A program made the translations under genes and the position numbers. Below are positions 1-9,041 of a stretch of 64,000 nucleotides of DNA, piece by piece (the stretch's first letter is position 1; the number at the start of each line of letters is the position of its first letter). The stretch covers positions 1 to 64,000 of the forward strand of contig NZ_RJUE01000066.1 of the NCBI RefSeq assembly GCF_024343735.1, read 5' to 3'. This DNA is from Lacihabitans sp. CCS-44. Lineage in GTDB: Bacteria; Bacteroidota; Bacteroidia; Cytophagales; Spirosomataceae. A model generated the notes under the pieces. The model saw only the letters and a list, made by a program, of their open reading frames with translations. It ran no database searches and was not told the DNA's origin.

Positions 1-758
<758 letters not shown>

Positions 759-818
759 AATTTCTTACATCGAAAGATCTCCCAACTTTATGTTTCGTCT
801 CTATCTCCAATAAGTTAA

Positions 819-982
819 TGAACTTTATCCCACTCTAGCGTGAGCTCGTTACTGTTTCCAGTCCCCTTTCTATTTCCTTCTCGTTCCCTTCCGTCTTAAT
901 CGGGGTGCAAAGGTAAGAACCTTTTTTTAATCCCCAAATGTTTTTAAGAAAAAAATTTATTTATTTTTATGAACTTTATCCC
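819..982 (-). repeat. Duplicated leader box downstream of each rRNA promoter
   Basis: The 14-mer GGGATAAAGTTCAT (transcript sense) occurs twice, as the complement of 819-832 and of 969-982. Each copy lies about 40 to 80 nt downstream of one of the two rRNA promoters, so promoter plus box looks like a duplicated module. The position would suit an rRNA leader antitermination or processing element. That role is inferred, and the box does not match the E. coli boxA sequence. Confidence 0.45.
908..938 (-). promoter_or_regulatory. rRNA promoter P1 (proximal)
   Basis: On the minus strand a -33 TTTG (complement of 935-938) is followed after exactly 19 nt by the -7 box TACCTTTG (complement of 908-915). 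This matches the Bacteroidota housekeeping consensus TTTG-N19-TAnnTTTG. Transcription should start near 901, giving a leader of about 140 nt before the mature 16S end. Confidence 0.85.
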
Positions 983-1025
983 TCTTCTAGCTTCTCCATC
1001 TATACTTCCTCGCCGTTTGGGAGTG

Positions 1026-1058
1026 CAAAGGTAAGACATCATTTCCCCCTTTTCCAAA
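1026..1058 (-). promoter_or_regulatory. rRNA promoter P2 (distal)
   Basis: This is a second copy of the same promoter: -33 TTTG (complement of 1055-1058), a 21-nt spacer and -7 TACCTTTG (complement of 1026-1033). The sequence around the -7 box, CTTACCTTTGCA, is identical in P1 and P2. Tandem promoters are usual for rRNA operons. Confidence 0.8.
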
Positions 1059-1336
1059 TATTATTTTAATATTCTTTTTAAGCCTAAATATTGATTCACT
1101 GATTATCAAATGCTTAGTCATTCATATCCCTAAAATATTTATACTCTTTCTTTATTATTTACAAACTTACAATTATGTGATTTTGAAGAATTAGAGAATG
1201 TAAATATTGAAAATGGGTACCATGTCATGTTTCAGTCTACAATTACTTTTGTGAAATTGAATAACCTGATATTATTTAAATAAGAATGTTCTATATAATT
1301 GATTTGGAAAATATTGAGAAAATCCAATTTCTTACT

Positions 1337-1432
1337 GCGGAAAGGATAGAAGTGGAAAGCCCACAGCGAGGAACGAGCGAGGACTTGGAACGTATAGCCT
1401 GACCCTCCCAATGATAATTGGGAGGGATCCGC
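1337..1432 (+). ncRNA. Candidate structured intergenic RNA element
   Basis: This non-coding stretch folds as a closed multi-stem element. GCGGA (1337-1341) pairs with TCCGC (1428-1432) as outer stem, a small GTGG/CCAC hairpin lies near 1352-1364, and a strong 10-bp hairpin CCCTCCCAAT-GATA-ATTGGGAGGG sits at 1403-1426. Between them is a GA-rich part with the repeated CGAGGA/CGAGCGAGGA motif. I recall similar elements between genes in many Bacteroidota genomes and they resemble what has been called a Flavo-1-like motif, but I cannot verify the family. The strand is uncertain. The rest of 1034-1336 holds no recognisable gene. Confidence 0.5.
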
Positions 1433-1469
1433 CCAAAAGAAATTTAATGGTTAGAGACTTTTGGAAGGT

Positions 1470-2711
1470 TTAATCGTATTTGAAAAGTCTGTTTGCCATA
1501 AATGCGTTCACACCTAAAATCTTGGCAAAGTCGCCCAGATTAGTAACTTCTATTAAGAGTTCATCTTTGAAGTCAGGTAAACAATACTTATTGATGGCGT
1601 GTTCGACAGGATTTACTATGATTTTACCAGCTTTTGAAAGCACTCCGTCTATTACTATGATTTGAGGATTGAATAAGTGAACGGCCACGGATAATCCTTT
1701 GCCCAATTCTATACCTATATTATATAGGATGTCGATAGCGAAGGCGTCTCCGTTTTTAGCTGCCTCGATAACCATCTCAAGATTTATTTGTTCAAGCTTA
1801 TCTTTGAATTCGGATAGAATCGAAATTTGACCGTTTTTCAAACCTGCCTTTATACTCTTTAAAAGGGAAGATGCTGAGGTGACGGTATCTAGGCACCCAA
1901 CTTTACCACACCCGCAGAGTTCGCCGTCGGGATTGACTTGTATGTGGCCGAGCTCACCAGCAAAGCCCGATGCACCATTGAAAATCTGACCATTAAAAAC
2001 AACACCAAGGCCTACACCCCAGTCTACATTAATAGATAGTACATGTTGGAGATTTTTACCAACGCCAAATCGAGCCTCGCCATAGGCCGCCGCCTTGGAA
2101 TCATTGAGTGTAAAAACTGGTAACTTGAAGTTTTCGCTTACTCTTAGGCTTAATGACTTGTTTTCAAAATTGAGATTTTTATAGGTTCTATTGATACCCG
2201 TTCGCTTATTTACCAGCCCTGGAATAGTTATTCCTATGGAGATAATTTCTTTTTCTTGAGATTTTAGTTCATTAATTGTAGTTTCAATTAATTTGAAGAG
2301 TTCTAATAAAAAAGATGGCAGTGCGGTAAGCCTAAGATTATACTGCTCTTGATGAATAATCTCATTTTTGAAATTCAGGACAAATATTTTGGTATCATGT
2401 GTAGTAATATCAATGACGATCACGTGCTTCCATTGCGGATTCAAAGAATAAATGGTAGGTCTTCTTCCTTGTTTTTTATTATCGAGTTCTTCACCAACTA
2501 GCCAATTCTCCACCAAAAGTTCTTCAATATGCGATGTCAATGTGGGAATACTTATAAATAAGGATTCGGACAAGTCCGAAATCGCCATTTTACCATTTAC
2601 ATAAAGAGCATTTAAAATACTCTTTTTTTGTTTAAATTTTTTGAGTTCAACAGCCGATTCTTTGAAAGAAATCTCACTCTGGTGATGGTATTCTAGGTTT
2701 TCAGAGTCCAT
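1470..2711 (-). CDS. ROK family transcriptional regulator
   Basis: A 413-residue protein of NagC/XylR-type layout. An N-terminal winged helix-turn-helix (about residues 30-80) precedes an actin-like ROK sugar-kinase fold. The ROK signature is complete: GELGH at 252-256, then the zinc-binding CGCGKVGC at 266-273. Members of this family repress sugar uptake or catabolism genes and are released by a sugar ligand; residual kinase activity is possible. It is divergent from the exported acylase gene with a 206-bp gap, but no sugar operon adjoins it, so its target is unknown. The ATG start at 2711 is kept because the HTH begins soon after it. Confidence 0.88.
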   Translation of the reverse strand: MDSENLEYHHQSEISFKESAVELKKFKQKKSILNALYVNGKMAISDLSESLFISIPTLTSHIEELLVENWLVGEELDNKKQGRRPTIYSLNPQWKHVIVIDITTHDTKIFVLNFKNEIIHQEQYNLRLTALPSFLLELFKLIETTINELKSQEKEIISIGITIPGLVNKRTGINRTYKNLNFENKSLSLRVSENFKLPVFTLNDSKAAAYGEARFGVGKNLQHVLSINVDWGVGLGVVFNGQIFNGASGFAGELGHIQVNPDGELCGCGKVGCLDTVTSASSLLKSIKAGLKNGQISILSEFKDKLEQINLEMVIEAAKNGDAFAIDILYNIGIELGKGLSVAVHLFNPQIIVIDGVLSKAGKIIVNPVEHAINKYCLPDFKDELLIEVTNLGDFAKILGVNAFMANRLFKYD

Positions 2712-2851
2712 TAAATATTAAAATATGATTTTTTTTGAATAAAATTTAAATATTACAAGTTTAAAATTAGTTAAAAAGTCGTATTCTTTACAACTTCTGA
2801 AGCAAAAAAACCTTTTTGCTAATTTTTTTTAAAAAATAAGTTCTTAAATAC

Positions 2852-2879
2852 CCTCCCGATTGTATGATTGGAGGCTTTT
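2852..2879 (+). other. Terminator-like hairpin between divergent genes
   Basis: CCTCC (2852-2856) pairs with GGAGG (2870-2874), followed by CTTTT. The left half CCTCCCGATTG is identical to that of the hairpin after ridA at 43755. It is oddly placed between two divergent starts, so it may act as an attenuator of the downstream acylase gene or be a relic. Confidence 0.35.
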
Positions 2880-2917
2880 CGATATATTGCATTTGAAAAA
2901 CTTCTCAATAAATTTTC

Positions 2918-5065
2918 ATGAAAAAACTACTGCCATTAATCCTTCTTTTCGTGCTCTTTTTTAGGCCTGCCTCAAATGCACAAAAACCTCAAAATCATGT
3001 AAAAAATGTAACCATTACTAGAGACCAATGGGGCATTCCGCACATTGAAGGAAAAACTGATGCAGATGCAGTGTTTGGATTGATGTACGCTCAGTGCGAG
3101 GATGATTTTGCTAGAATTGAAATGAATTACATAGAAAAACTTGGGCGATTATCAGAAGTGAAAGGTGAGGAAGAAATATACAATGACTTACAAATCAGAA
3201 TATTGATAAGTGAAAGTGAGGCTAAAGCCGAATATCTGAAAGCTCAAAAATGGCTAAAAAAGCTTTTGGATGCATACGCTGAAGGTATAAATTACTTTTT
3301 GGCAAAAAATCCAGAAGTTAAGCCCAAGCTGTTGAATAAGTTTGAACCGTGGTATCCTTTACTTTGGACAGATGGGAGTATTGGGGCTATTAGCACAGCA
3401 GACTTAGAAATAAGCGATCTAAAGGCATTTTATGGAAATGATAGAAGTGTTGGTTTTGTAAAAAAGAATGAGGATTATCAACAAACAGGGTCGAACGGCT
3501 TTGCGATTGCTCCAAGTTTGAGCAAAACTAAAAATGCGATGTTATATATAAATCCGCATACTACGTTTTATTTCAGACCCGAAGTACATGTAAAAAGTAA
3601 TGAAGGATTGAACGTTTATGGAGCCGTAACTTGGGGTCAGTTTTTTGTTTATCAAGGCTTTAATGAATATTGTGGTTGGATGCACACTTCGTCAAATGCT
3701 GATGTAGCGGACACGTATTTGGAAAAAATCACAAAGAAAAGCGATGGCTATTATTATGAATATGAAGACAAACTCAGGAAAGTAACTTCAAAAAAAGTGG
3801 ATATTAAATACCTGAAAGAAGGGACTACTTTGACCCGAACTTTTGAGGTGTATTTTACACATCACGGACCGATTATGGCAAAAAGAGGCGAAAACTGGGT
3901 GAGTCTAAAATCCTACAACCGAGCACAGAAAAGTCTGGAACAAAGCTGGTTAAGAACAAAAGCTAGAGGTTTTGAAGATTACAAAAAGGCTATGGACTTG
4001 AAAGCTAACACTTCAAACAATACTGTTTTTGCAGATAAATTTGGAAATATAGCCTATTGGCATGGCAATTATATGCCTGTCAGAGATAACACACTAAATT
4101 GGGCGAAACCACAAGATGGGAGCAAAGCTACCACTGAGTATAAAGGTTTGCATACAGTAAAAGAAGTAGTACATATATATAATCCAAAAATTGGGTGGAT
4201 TCAAAATTGTAATTCAACACCATTTACTGCCTCCGCCGAAAATAGCCCAAAACGGACAGACTATCCTGATTATATGGCTCCAGACGGAGAAAACTTTCGT
4301 GGCATAAATGCAACAAGACTTTTGGAAAAAGTAGAAAAAATCAATCTTGACGAACTCATAGCTCTTGGCTACGACAATTATCTACCTGCTTTTGAGGTAC
4401 TTATTCCGAGTTTGAGAAAAATAAAAACAGATAATGCAGCTTTAAAAGAAGCCATAGAATTATTGCTTAGTTGGGATTACAGGACTTCAGAATCCTCAGT
4501 AGAAACAACTTTGGCTATAGAATGGGCACAAAAGCTGAGTTCTGCCATCCGGAAAATATATGTTGACCAAGGAGAAAATGATCAAGTGACCACTACCAAA
4601 CGTTTTGCAGAGCTGGCTAATGAAAATGAACTTTTAGAACCTTTGGAAAAAACTATCAAGGAATTAACTGAGAAACATGGTACTTGGAAACTAAAATGGG
4701 GAGATATTAACAGGTTTCAAAGGCTAAATGGCGAGGTGACAACCGAATTTGATGATAATTCACCGAGTATTCCAGTTGGAAATGCTTCGGCACTTTGGGG
4801 AAGTTTGCCTTCATTTAATAGTAGGTATTATCCAAACTCCAAGAAAAGATATGGATACAGTGGTAATAGCTTTGTTTGTGCTGTAGAATTTGGCGACAAA
4901 GTAAAAGCCAAATCTGTTTTGGCGGGTGGAAATAGTGGCGATAAAAACTCCAAGCACTTTAATGACCAAGGTGAAATGTATTCAAAAGGCATATTTAAGG
5001 ACATACTTTTTTACAAAGAGGATATTCTGAAAAACGCGGTGAGGACTTATCAGCCTGGTTTATGA
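2918..5065 (+). CDS. Exported penicillin acylase family (Ntn-hydrolase) protein
   Basis: 715 residues with a Sec signal peptide (hydrophobic residues 4-20, cleavage near NAQ). The mature part matches the penicillin amidase / acyl-homoserine-lactone acylase family (peptidase S45): an alpha-chain start with the VTITRDQWGIPHIEG motif, and a beta-chain starting at GSNGF, where Ser192 would be the N-terminal nucleophile after self-cleavage. Such periplasmic enzymes hydrolyse amide bonds of N-acyl substrates, so penicillin need not be the substrate. AHL quenching or N-acyl amino acid scavenging are alternatives. A heptanucleotide repeat array starts at its stop codon. Confidence 0.9.
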   Translation: MKKLLPLILLFVLFFRPASNAQKPQNHVKNVTITRDQWGIPHIEGKTDADAVFGLMYAQCEDDFARIEMNYIEKLGRLSEVKGEEEIYNDLQIRILISESEAKAEYLKAQKWLKKLLDAYAEGINYFLAKNPEVKPKLLNKFEPWYPLLWTDGSIGAISTADLEISDLKAFYGNDRSVGFVKKNEDYQQTGSNGFAIAPSLSKTKNAMLYINPHTTFYFRPEVHVKSNEGLNVYGAVTWGQFFVYQGFNEYCGWMHTSSNADVADTYLEKITKKSDGYYYEYEDKLRKVTSKKVDIKYLKEGTTLTRTFEVYFTHHGPIMAKRGENWVSLKSYNRAQKSLEQSWLRTKARGFEDYKKAMDLKANTSNNTVFADKFGNIAYWHGNYMPVRDNTLNWAKPQDGSKATTEYKGLHTVKEVVHIYNPKIGWIQNCNSTPFTASAENSPKRTDYPDYMAPDGENFRGINATRLLEKVEKINLDELIALGYDNYLPAFEVLIPSLRKIKTDNAALKEAIELLLSWDYRTSESSVETTLAIEWAQKLSSAIRKIYVDQGENDQVTTTKRFAELANENELLEPLEKTIKELTEKHGTWKLKWGDINRFQRLNGEVTTEFDDNSPSIPVGNASALWGSLPSFNSRYYPNSKKRYGYSGNSFVCAVEFGDKVKAKSVLAGGNSGDKNSKHFNDQGEMYSKGIFKDILFYKEDILKNAVRTYQPGL

Positions 5066-5179
5066 TTGGTTATTGGTTATTGGTTATTGGTTATTGGTTA
5101 TTGGTTATTGGTTATTGGTTATTGGTTATTGGTTATTGGTTATTGGTTATTGGTTATTGGTTATTGGTTATTGGTTATT
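5065..5179. repeat. TTATTGG heptanucleotide tandem array
   Basis: About 16 uninterrupted, near-perfect copies of the 7-mer TTATTGG directly follow the acylase stop codon and fill the junction between two convergent genes. There are no spacers, so it is not CRISPR. Copy number is likely to vary by replication slippage. Confidence 0.95.
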
Positions 5180-5221
5180 AAAAATGATTTTCGATAAAAA
5201 TGAGTTCATTTGAAGTAAAAC

Positions 5222-5641
5222 TTATTCACCCATAATGGTTAAAACAAGCTTTCTTCCGGAATCGGCGTTTCGGTGTTCGCAGAGATAAATGCCCTGCCAC
5301 GTGCCGAGATTTAGTTTTCCATTGGTAATCGGAATCATGACTTGGCAACCGAGCGTCGAACTTTTAAGATGTGCTGGCATGTCGTCGTCCCCTTCATAAT
5401 CATGTTGATAGTAAGATGCTCTTTCAGGAAACAGAATATCAAAATGGCGTTCGAAATCTCCCCTGACTGTGGGGTCGCAGTTTTCGTTAATCGTTAAACT
5501 CGCAGAGGTATGTTTAATGAATACTTGCAAAAAGCCAATTTTGACTTTTTTAATTTCATCCAACTCTTTCAGAATTTTGTCAGTAATGAGATGAAACCCA
5601 CGTTTGTATGCTGATAATTTTATTTCTTTTTGAAAGACCAT
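5222..5641 (-). CDS. YjbQ / UPF0047 family protein
   Basis: 139 residues, full length for the YjbQ family (secondary thiamine-phosphate synthase family). The family motifs are present: HTSASLTINEN near residues 44-54, HLKSSTLGCQ near 90-100 and GTWQGIYLCEHR near 111-124. The true cellular role of this family is poorly known. It starts 12 nt after the upstream hydrolase gene and is probably cotranscribed with it. Confidence 0.9.
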   Translation of the reverse strand: MVFQKEIKLSAYKRGFHLITDKILKELDEIKKVKIGFLQVFIKHTSASLTINENCDPTVRGDFERHFDILFPERASYYQHDYEGDDDMPAHLKSSTLGCQVMIPITNGKLNLGTWQGIYLCEHRNADSGRKLVLTIMGE

Positions 5642-5653
5642 AGTTCATATTTT

Positions 5654-6415
5654 TCAAGCCGAAAACTCCAAAATAGCTTCAACAAACTCAACAGGCTTAG
5701 TGGCATGAACCCAATGATTTGCCCCTTCAATGGTCAATAATTCAGCATTTAAAAAAGACGATTTAAAAACCTCAAAATCAGCTTCAGTGACATAACTTGA
5801 CTCAGAACCTCTAATGAGCAAAGTAGGTTTTTCCACTTTTTTATCCAAAATTATCTCACCACCAATTTGATAAATCTCTTTACTTATTACTGGAATGTTA
5901 ATTCTCCAATCAAAACCTCCTTCGTCAGTTCTGTAAAGGTTTTTTAGGATAAATTGCTTTTCGCCAAAATCAGACACATAGTTGGAGAAAATATCTTCGG
6001 CATCTTTTCTACTGGTGATTTTTTGGAGGTCAATAGCTGCTAAACCAGCCAAAATGTGATCGTGGTGGGTTGGATAAAACCTTGGGGCGATATCTACAAT
6101 TATTAATTTAGAGAAATTGGTATAGGTTTGTGCAAAAGTCATGACAGTTTTCCCGCCCATGGAATGCCCCATGATGATTGGGTTTTGAATATTGTTTTCA
6201 TCTAAATACTCGTTGAGGTCAGCGGCCATTACTTCATAGTTAAACACCTCGCTTCGTGGCGATTGTCCATGATTTCTCGCATCTAAAATATGGACTTCGA
6301 AACCCGCCTCCGCTATTTTTTTACAAACTGTAAAAAGATTGTCAGATGACCCAAAAACACCATGCAATACTACAAAAGGCTGCCCCTCTCCTACTTTTCT
6401 CGAAAACAAATGCAT
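5654..6415 (-). CDS. Alpha/beta hydrolase (YbfF-like esterase)
   Basis: 253 residues with an alpha/beta-hydrolase fold. The oxyanion loop LHGVFGSSDN is followed by DARNHGQSP, the nucleophile elbow GHSMGG, and the C-terminal catalytic His in GANHWVHATKP. This matches small acyl esterases of the YbfF type. The frame is open up to 6559, but the start at 6415 is chosen because a Bacteroidota -7 box lies at 6502-6509 inside the longer frame and because homology begins at MHLFSRKVGEG. It forms a probable two-gene operon with yjbQ. Confidence 0.88.
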   Translation of the reverse strand: MHLFSRKVGEGQPFVVLHGVFGSSDNLFTVCKKIAEAGFEVHILDARNHGQSPRSEVFNYEVMAADLNEYLDENNIQNPIIMGHSMGGKTVMTFAQTYTNFSKLIIVDIAPRFYPTHHDHILAGLAAIDLQKITSRKDAEDIFSNYVSDFGEKQFILKNLYRTDEGGFDWRINIPVISKEIYQIGGEIILDKKVEKPTLLIRGSESSYVTEADFEVFKSSFLNAELLTIEGANHWVHATKPVEFVEAILEFSA

Positions 6416-6501
6416 AAAAATAATATCTATTGAAAAACAAAAATAACACATCGCATCGGGCAAATCCTTGATTTTTAAATCATTTATTGCACCTTTCGTC
6501 A

Positions 6502-6509
6502 CAAATATA
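6502..6509 (-). promoter_or_regulatory. -7 promoter box for the hydrolase-yjbQ operon
   Basis: TATATTTG on the minus strand matches TAnnTTTG. No good -33 TTTG is seen. A start near 6495 would leave an 80-nt leader to the ATG at 6415 and rules out the longer frame. Confidence 0.5.
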
Positions 6510-6573
6510 TTGTAAGAGCCATAATTTTTTAGGAAGATTTGTGTTATATGTGTTCCCAAATAATTCTAAAATA

Positions 6574-7632
6574 ATGCCTTTTGTCGATTGGTTAAAAAAC
6601 TTATTTTCAAAAAATAAGATAGAAAATTCAGAAATAGTTGAGATGCCTACCTCAGACATCATCAGTACTGAATTGGTGGCTTTCCCCAAACAAAACATTC
6701 AGGAGCTAATAAACGATGAGGAAGAATATCCCTATTGGCTTAGTAATGAGGACGCTCTCAGGGATGAAGGTGTGATTTTCGGACTTTCTGAAACCAAACC
6801 TGAAGAAAAACTCAAAATAATTGATTCTATTTTCCAGAAAAAGGCTTCTGGCTTGAAACAAAAACGTGATGAGCTTTCTGAAAGAATTGGCGAACTGAAT
6901 CTTTTCATTGAAAAACAAAATGAAGAAATTCAAGCAATCGATCAAAAATCAAAAATAGCCAACGAACAAGAATCCAAAGAAGAAAACCTTTTCAGAGTAG
7001 CTGTGGGCTTACTTTTGTCTATTGGCATGTGTGCTGGCAACTATTTTCTGATTGACGAAGGCCTTAAAAACTCTTTCCCAGAAAACCACCAATGGATAGC
7101 TTGGGGCGTTTTTCTGACGGGTATGTTTAGCCTTTACAATCCTACTGCGGTGATACACAATGATGCAAAATTGACTTGGAAAAGGCTTTTGGAGGAATTT
7201 GGAATGCCATTGGCTGCCTCCATTTTTGTATTTGTCCAAGTTTATGAAGCCATTCCATTATACAAATCTTTGGCATTCCTACTCTTTACTTTTTTTGCTT
7301 TTATGATTTCTGGCAAAATACTTTTGGGAAGTATAGCCAAACTGAAATATGAACTGCGGGCTTTGAATCAAAACCTCAATATTAAAGGTGACAAGAAAAA
7401 GGTCAACACCGATTGGCATGTACAGAAGAATGAAATAAACCACGAAATAGAGAAAATCAGAATAGAAAAATGGAAGATTTTGCCTGATTTAAACGAAATA
7501 GAGGCTCAAATGGCAAAAATAAATGCCGAAAAGGAAGCCATCACCAATGTGTTTTTGAGCGAGTATAATCTGGCCAAAAACTACAAACAGAAATTGAATA
7601 GCAGTCAAATCAAAAATATTTTAGGAGAATGA
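6574..7632 (+). CDS. Coiled-coil membrane protein, function unknown (gene A of pair)
   Basis: 352 residues, not recognised. It has a soluble acidic N-terminal part (1-80) and a coiled coil of heptad type at about 90-140 (repeated K/E/L/Q). Hydrophobic segments follow around 147-165, 177-195 and 210-255 (three or four helices). A second coiled coil lies at about 260-345. There is no signal peptide and no catalytic motif I know. The ATG at 6574 is preferred to the frame opening at 6487, because the extra residues lie in the intergenic region shared with the divergent gene. It overlaps the next gene by four bases (ATGA) and the two share their architecture. Confidence 0.75.
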   Translation: MPFVDWLKNLFSKNKIENSEIVEMPTSDIISTELVAFPKQNIQELINDEEEYPYWLSNEDALRDEGVIFGLSETKPEEKLKIIDSIFQKKASGLKQKRDELSERIGELNLFIEKQNEEIQAIDQKSKIANEQESKEENLFRVAVGLLLSIGMCAGNYFLIDEGLKNSFPENHQWIAWGVFLTGMFSLYNPTAVIHNDAKLTWKRLLEEFGMPLAASIFVFVQVYEAIPLYKSLAFLLFTFFAFMISGKILLGSIAKLKYELRALNQNLNIKGDKKKVNTDWHVQKNEINHEIEKIRIEKWKILPDLNEIEAQMAKINAEKEAITNVFLSEYNLAKNYKQKLNSSQIKNILGE

Positions 7633-8993
7633 AACCAAACGGAGAGGATTTTGAAAAAGGATTTGAAAACGGCATAGATAACGTAGAAAGAGCCAATTAT
7701 GAGGGCTATTTGTCGAGCGAAGTAAGTCTCGATTGGTTATTGGGCAATAAAGAGATCATAACACAGGATTTGGATGAAACCAAAGTTTCGCTCGAAAACT
7801 CAAGGCTGGAAAAATTAGAAATCTTGAAACAAAAGCAAGAAATCTTGACAGAATATGAGGAGCAAAACCATTTGACCGCTCAGCTTGAGAATGAAATTGC
7901 AGACAAAAAGCATAGAATAGCAGAAATAAAAGAACTCAAAAAGCAAAATCAGTCACCTTACCCAATGTTGGCTGGCATCATTTATTTGGCGGCAGGTATC
8001 ACTTTTATTTTCGGTGATTTGATTATCTCTCACGAAATTGTGGCTTATGCCCTCAATATCCGAAATACTTTTGAAGCGTGGGCATTTGCATTCGGTTTGG
8101 CGGGAGTTTCTATATTGTTAAAACCTGCCTACGAACGAATTATTGAGCAGCCTTACCTTACCCAAGTTAATACCTCATCTAAAAAAGCACATGGGTATTT
8201 TCAGCTTGTTTTGGTTATCATATCCATCGGCACATTGTCTATTTTGGGTTGGTTTAGATACGAAGCTTACAAAACAGACAAACTGAAAGAAGCAATAAAC
8301 AGAGAGATAAAATCACTTCAGCTCGAAGCCACACCGTTGATTTCTGGTGGGCAAACGGTTGAAAATCCTATTTTAACCCAAAAAATAGAGCAAAAACTTA
8401 GGGAATACGATGCTTTGAATCAGCAATTGGTGAATAGTCCTTGGGCTTTATTGTCATTTGTTTTGAGTGGGGTTTTATTTGCGATAGCTGGGGCCATTTG
8501 TTTGGGTATTGCTTTTCCCGTTTTGCAGGTTTATTGGAAACGTTGGCTGCAGTATAATCCAGTGATAAACAGTGCTAATCGACAAATTAGGAAGAAAACC
8601 AAGGCTTTGAACGAAATAAAAAAACCATGGTTTAAGGGAAAATCACTGTTGGATTTGGCTGACCAAAAACTTGAGTTATTGCCTAATCTGGAAGAACTTA
8701 CCAATAAAAAAACAAAACTTGAGAATGATCTTTTGGCCATAAATGAAAAAATCAAATTGGCCATAGAATCTGCTCGGGTGAGTACCTACAACGAAGGCTA
8801 CGAAAGTGGAAATACCAATCGTGACAACCTCTCCGCCGAAGATTTGGAGAACTATAGAAAACACATTTTGGAAAAAATAAAGCAAAGTAGGGAGGATTCT
8901 AGCGACAGAACTCCAAGAACCTACAAAACGAACGGATTACGCCCACACCAAGCTCTTAGAAAAGCCATTACCAATTCTTTTAATGAAAATTGA
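7629..8993 (+). CDS. Coiled-coil membrane protein, function unknown (gene B of pair)
   Basis: 454 residues, not recognised. The order is: N-terminal soluble part, long coiled coil (about 50-110), two hydrophobic helices (about 116-160), another helix (190-210), a short charged loop, a strongly hydrophobic segment (about 272-305) and a second long coiled coil (about 320-385). The Lys/Arg-rich tail ends in RPHQALRKAITNSF. Translation is coupled to gene A (ATGA overlap), so the products probably form one membrane complex. The layout recalls scaffolds or mechanosensing-type proteins, but no homology supports a function. Confidence 0.75.
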   Translation: MKPNGEDFEKGFENGIDNVERANYEGYLSSEVSLDWLLGNKEIITQDLDETKVSLENSRLEKLEILKQKQEILTEYEEQNHLTAQLENEIADKKHRIAEIKELKKQNQSPYPMLAGIIYLAAGITFIFGDLIISHEIVAYALNIRNTFEAWAFAFGLAGVSILLKPAYERIIEQPYLTQVNTSSKKAHGYFQLVLVIISIGTLSILGWFRYEAYKTDKLKEAINREIKSLQLEATPLISGGQTVENPILTQKIEQKLREYDALNQQLVNSPWALLSFVLSGVLFAIAGAICLGIAFPVLQVYWKRWLQYNPVINSANRQIRKKTKALNEIKKPWFKGKSLLDLADQKLELLPNLEELTNKKTKLENDLLAINEKIKLAIESARVSTYNEGYESGNTNRDNLSAEDLENYRKHILEKIKQSREDSSDRTPRTYKTNGLRPHQALRKAITNSFNEN

Positions 8994-9041
8994 ATTTGTT
9001 TTTTGGATTAATTAGCCAATTTTGTAAGAAAAAAGAAAGTT

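Noticed and set aside
5065-5179. Possible CRISPR array
   Set aside because: The repeat unit is 7 bp with no spacers and no cas genes are present; it is a simple tandem array. The 45204 triplication likewise has no spacers.
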